A stretch of 23,191 nucleotides of DNA from a bacterium UBP3_UBA3054 (GTDB taxonomy: Bacteria; Auribacterota; UBA3054). The notes under the pieces were generated by a model. It saw nothing but the letters and a program-made list of their open reading frames with translations, made no database searches and was not told the DNA's origin. Each line of letters opens with the position of its first letter. The stretch's first letter is position 1. The stretch is taken from the NCBI GenBank assembly GCA_002366995.1, contig DFCM01000038.1:1-23191 (forward strand). The letters run 5' to 3'. This document shows positions 21,455-23,191 of the stretch, piece by piece. A program made the translations under genes and the position numbers.

Positions 21455-21997
21455 TCAATAGCTGACGGGAATGGCTACGGCCGGGGCCGCGGTCCCGGAA
21501 TTGCGGCGCTTCAGGAAAACCGCCACGTAACGGTACATGTCCACGTACTTCTGAACGTAGCGGGTCTCCGTAGATTCTATGACCGTCTTGGTCTTTTTGC
21601 CGTTGGAATGGTAGGTGGTGATCTTCTCCTCCCTCGGCACGTCCTCCTCGTAGCTCTGGTCCTCCGTGTGGGAATAACTGACCCAGTAGACCGCCGCGTC
21701 CGCGCAGACGTTGGTGGCCAGATCCCTGACATAGGCGTAGCTGTCCGACATGTACTGATTGTCGTCATAGAACTCCGAGCGGCCTATCACCTCGTAACCG
21801 CTGGAGAGATACTGATTGACAGTCATCTCGGCGGACTCGGGGGCGCAGCCGACCACGTTGGGGTTCATGTTTCTCTCCGCCGGCGAAACGTAAATGTAGG
21901 ATGTGTAGTGGTCGGCGTAAGGATTCACGCAGCCTGTGAGCAGAAACTGACAGACGGCGGCAACTGTCAGCGCAAGTAAAAAGGAGCTGTGTCTCAT
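21455..21997 (-). CDS. Hypothetical lipoprotein
   Basis: I do not recognise the family. The protein has 180 residues, with a signal peptide and lipobox LLTGC (Cys23). The mature part contains YVSPAERNMNPNVVGCAPES, then a segment VNQYLSSGYEVIGRSEFYDD that resembles small surface lipoproteins, two more cysteines, and a Tyr-rich C-terminus with VQKYVDMYRYVAVFLKRRN. It follows the DUF3006 gene with one base between, and has GGAG about eight bases before its ATG, so it is in the same transcript as the MBL protein. It ends tail-to-tail with pyrC without any gap. The Ser/Tyr/Thr-rich composition suggests an outer-membrane or periplasmic location, but no function can be named. Confidence 0.8.
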   Translation of the reverse strand: MRHSSFLLALTVAAVCQFLLTGCVNPYADHYTSYIYVSPAERNMNPNVVGCAPESAEMTVNQYLSSGYEVIGRSEFYDDNQYMSDSYAYVRDLATNVCADAAVYWVSYSHTEDQSYEEDVPREEKITTYHSNGKKTKTVIESTETRYVQKYVDMYRYVAVFLKRRNSGTAAPAVAIPVSY

Positions 21998-21998
21998 T

Positions 21999-22205
21999 TT
22001 AAGATCTCCTGCCGTGACGGAGCTGATCTTCCAGCTCCTTTATCTCGGCTTTAAGTTTGGCGTTCGAATTCTTGTAAAGAGAAAGCCTGATCACGTCGCC
22101 TTCCTTGGCGTCCGGCGCGAGTGCGCGGGGAATGTTCACGGTCGTAAGGTCCGGCATTTCCGCCACGATATAGTCTTCCTCTATCCTGTCAACTGTGAGC
22201 CGCAT
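21999..22205 (-). CDS. DUF3006-domain small protein
   Basis: The 68-residue protein begins RLTVDRIEEDYIVAEMPD and continues TTVNIPRALAPDAKEGDVIRLSLYK, the pattern of DUF3006 (a small beta-barrel-like domain with VDRIE and PxxxxxxAKEGD). The C-terminus is a short charged helix (AKLKAEIKELEDQLRHG). Genes of this type are often found next to ComEC-like metallo-beta-lactamase proteins, and that is the case here: it begins 11 bases after the MBL stop. Function is unknown; the constant pairing suggests it helps or regulates the MBL protein. No signal or membrane segment is present. Confidence 0.88.
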   Translation of the reverse strand: MRLTVDRIEEDYIVAEMPDLTTVNIPRALAPDAKEGDVIRLSLYKNSNAKLKAEIKELEDQLRHGRRS

Positions 22206-22216
22206 ATAATTCCTCC

Positions 22217-23182
22217 TTATCTCGCCGTCTTCACTTCGAATTCACGGCCGTCTGTTATGAAAGTGAGAGAGCCTTCCTCGTCGGTCCTGTAGACGGCGCC
22301 GCACCACTTGAGGAGCCGCTTCATCAAACTGGGATGAGGATGATGATAGGGGTTGTCCTTCCCGAGAGATATGAAAGCCACGTCCGGCTCGACTATCCTT
22401 AGGAAGTTTTCCGTCGAGGAAGTCTTGGAACCGTGGTGCCCGACTTTCAGCAAAGTCACACGCCTCATTGCGTCCTTGTAATCTTTTATCATCTCCGATT
22501 CCGACTCTCCTTCTGCGTCGCCTGTCAGCAGCAGCAAATGATCTCCATAAGAGACCAGAAGGCAGATGCTCGTATTGTTCAGGCCTTCGTAAGGGTGCGG
22601 CTGTGGGGCCAGGACTAGGACGCGGTAAAGCGCGTTGCTTATGATGTAGTCACCAGCGTAAGCGTCCTCGACGGAAACGCCTTTTTTCACCAACGTTTTC
22701 AAGAAGTTTTTGTAAGTGGAAGTCGCGGCCGTGGCGCCGGTCTTTTCCCCTGGAAAATAGGCGGTGTCGGTGTTGATGACTTTCAGTATCTCCTTGAATC
22801 CGCCGATGTGGTCGGCGTGGGGATGCGTCGCGACCAGGCAATAGATGTTCGTGAATCCGCTCTGTGAAAGCCACTCCCCAACTTTCGGTCCGGCGTCCTT
22901 GTCGCCCAAGTCTATCAATATCAATTTACCATCCGGCAGTTCCAGGAGCCCGCAGTCACCCTGGCCCACGTCCAGAAGATGGAAGGAAAGCTTTTCAGCG
23001 TTCTCGTCAAGGCTCCGGCTCTCCGAGACGTACTCGTCCGGAAGGTCGTAGGAATTCTGATTGGCTTTGCCTTTCTTGGCGCCGAGCGCGTTCGCGATAA
23101 GCGCGAAGGCAAAGAAAATGATCACCGCCATGATGACGATGACCAGCCATGTTGGGATCTTTCTCGGGACCGCTCTGCTCAT
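22217..23182 (-). CDS. ComEC/Rec2-like metallo-beta-lactamase protein with one membrane anchor
   Basis: The protein of 321 residues has one N-terminal membrane helix (about 11-31) and a metallo-beta-lactamase domain from about 65. The domain shows LDVGQGDCGLLE, the metal motif THPHADHIGG (His120, His122, Asp124, His125), LLTGDAEGE (Asp222), LKVGHHGSKTSS and the end YHHPHPSLMKRL. This is the pattern of the C-terminal nuclease-like domain of ComEC, the DNA-uptake channel, but the multi-helix competence domain is missing. It is therefore a stand-alone member, probably on the outer face of the inner membrane. A nuclease or phosphodiesterase role is inferred only. The ATG at 23182 has AGGTGA five bases upstream. 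The gene begins nine bases from the window edge, so an upstream co-transcribed gene may exist. Confidence 0.9.
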   Translation of the reverse strand: MSRAVPRKIPTWLVIVIMAVIIFFAFALIANALGAKKGKANQNSYDLPDEYVSESRSLDENAEKLSFHLLDVGQGDCGLLELPDGKLILIDLGDKDAGPKVGEWLSQSGFTNIYCLVATHPHADHIGGFKEILKVINTDTAYFPGEKTGATAATSTYKNFLKTLVKKGVSVEDAYAGDYIISNALYRVLVLAPQPHPYEGLNNTSICLLVSYGDHLLLLTGDAEGESESEMIKDYKDAMRRVTLLKVGHHGSKTSSTENFLRIVEPDVAFISLGKDNPYHHPHPSLMKRLLKWCGAVYRTDEEGSLTFITDGREFEVKTAR

Positions 23183-23191
23183 AAATCACCT

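Overview
The window reads as a chromosomal segment of a diderm (Gram-negative type) bacterium of moderately high GC. The evidence for two membranes is a TolQ/TolR/TolA-type (ExbB/ExbD/TonB) energy-transducing set, an MCE (MlaD-type) protein with its auxiliary lipoprotein, and several lipobox lipoproteins. The mix of serpin, GH97 glycosidase, prolyl oligopeptidase and a stand-alone RRM protein would fit a host-associated or polymer-degrading lineage such as the PVC group (Lentisphaerota or Kiritimatiellota). That assignment is a tentative impression, not a demonstration. I see no mobile element, phage, CRISPR array, rRNA or tRNA. The region is densely packed, with about 21 protein genes.

Layout. 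(1) Positions 1-7875, minus strand: one long run of ten tightly packed genes, in transcription order cvpA, ddl, serS, tolQ/exbB, tolR/exbD, a second tolR/exbD, tonB/tolA, a SAM methyltransferase, a serpin lipoprotein and a hypothetical gene that leaves the window. Gaps are a few bases or overlaps, so it is probably one envelope-oriented operon. (2) 7876-8496: divergent promoters and a GNAT acetyltransferase on the plus strand. (3) 8500-13457, minus strand: an iron-sulfur DinG/XPD-type helicase with an N-terminal JAMM/JAB domain, followed by an exported GH97 glycosidase carrying an NPCBM-like insertion. (4) 13458-13963: divergent promoter region, a small RRM protein with a hairpin leader, and a bidirectional terminator. 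(5) 13979-17777, minus strand: MCE protein, PqiC-like lipoprotein and prolyl oligopeptidase lipoprotein, joined by ATGA overlaps. (6) 17809-18567, minus: DUF5131 protein. (7) 18657-21454, plus: pyrR, pyrB, pyrC for pyrimidine synthesis, with a terminator hairpin over the pyrR stop codon. (8) 21455-23182, minus: ComEC-like metallo-beta-lactamase protein, DUF3006 protein and a lipoprotein.

Functional themes are cell-envelope energetics and peptidoglycan precursor supply (1), outer-membrane lipid handling (5), secreted hydrolysis or protease inhibition (serpin, GH97, prolyl oligopeptidase), DNA repair (JAMM helicase) and de novo pyrimidine synthesis (7).

The most unusual points are the JAMM-helicase fusion, the serpin at the end of a Tol/Ton operon, and a recurrent promoter form. 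At least six gene starts carry an extended -10 (TGn next to a TATAAT-like hexamer). Several of these place the predicted transcript start within a few bases of the start codon and have no Shine-Dalgarno sequence, which suggests leaderless mRNAs.
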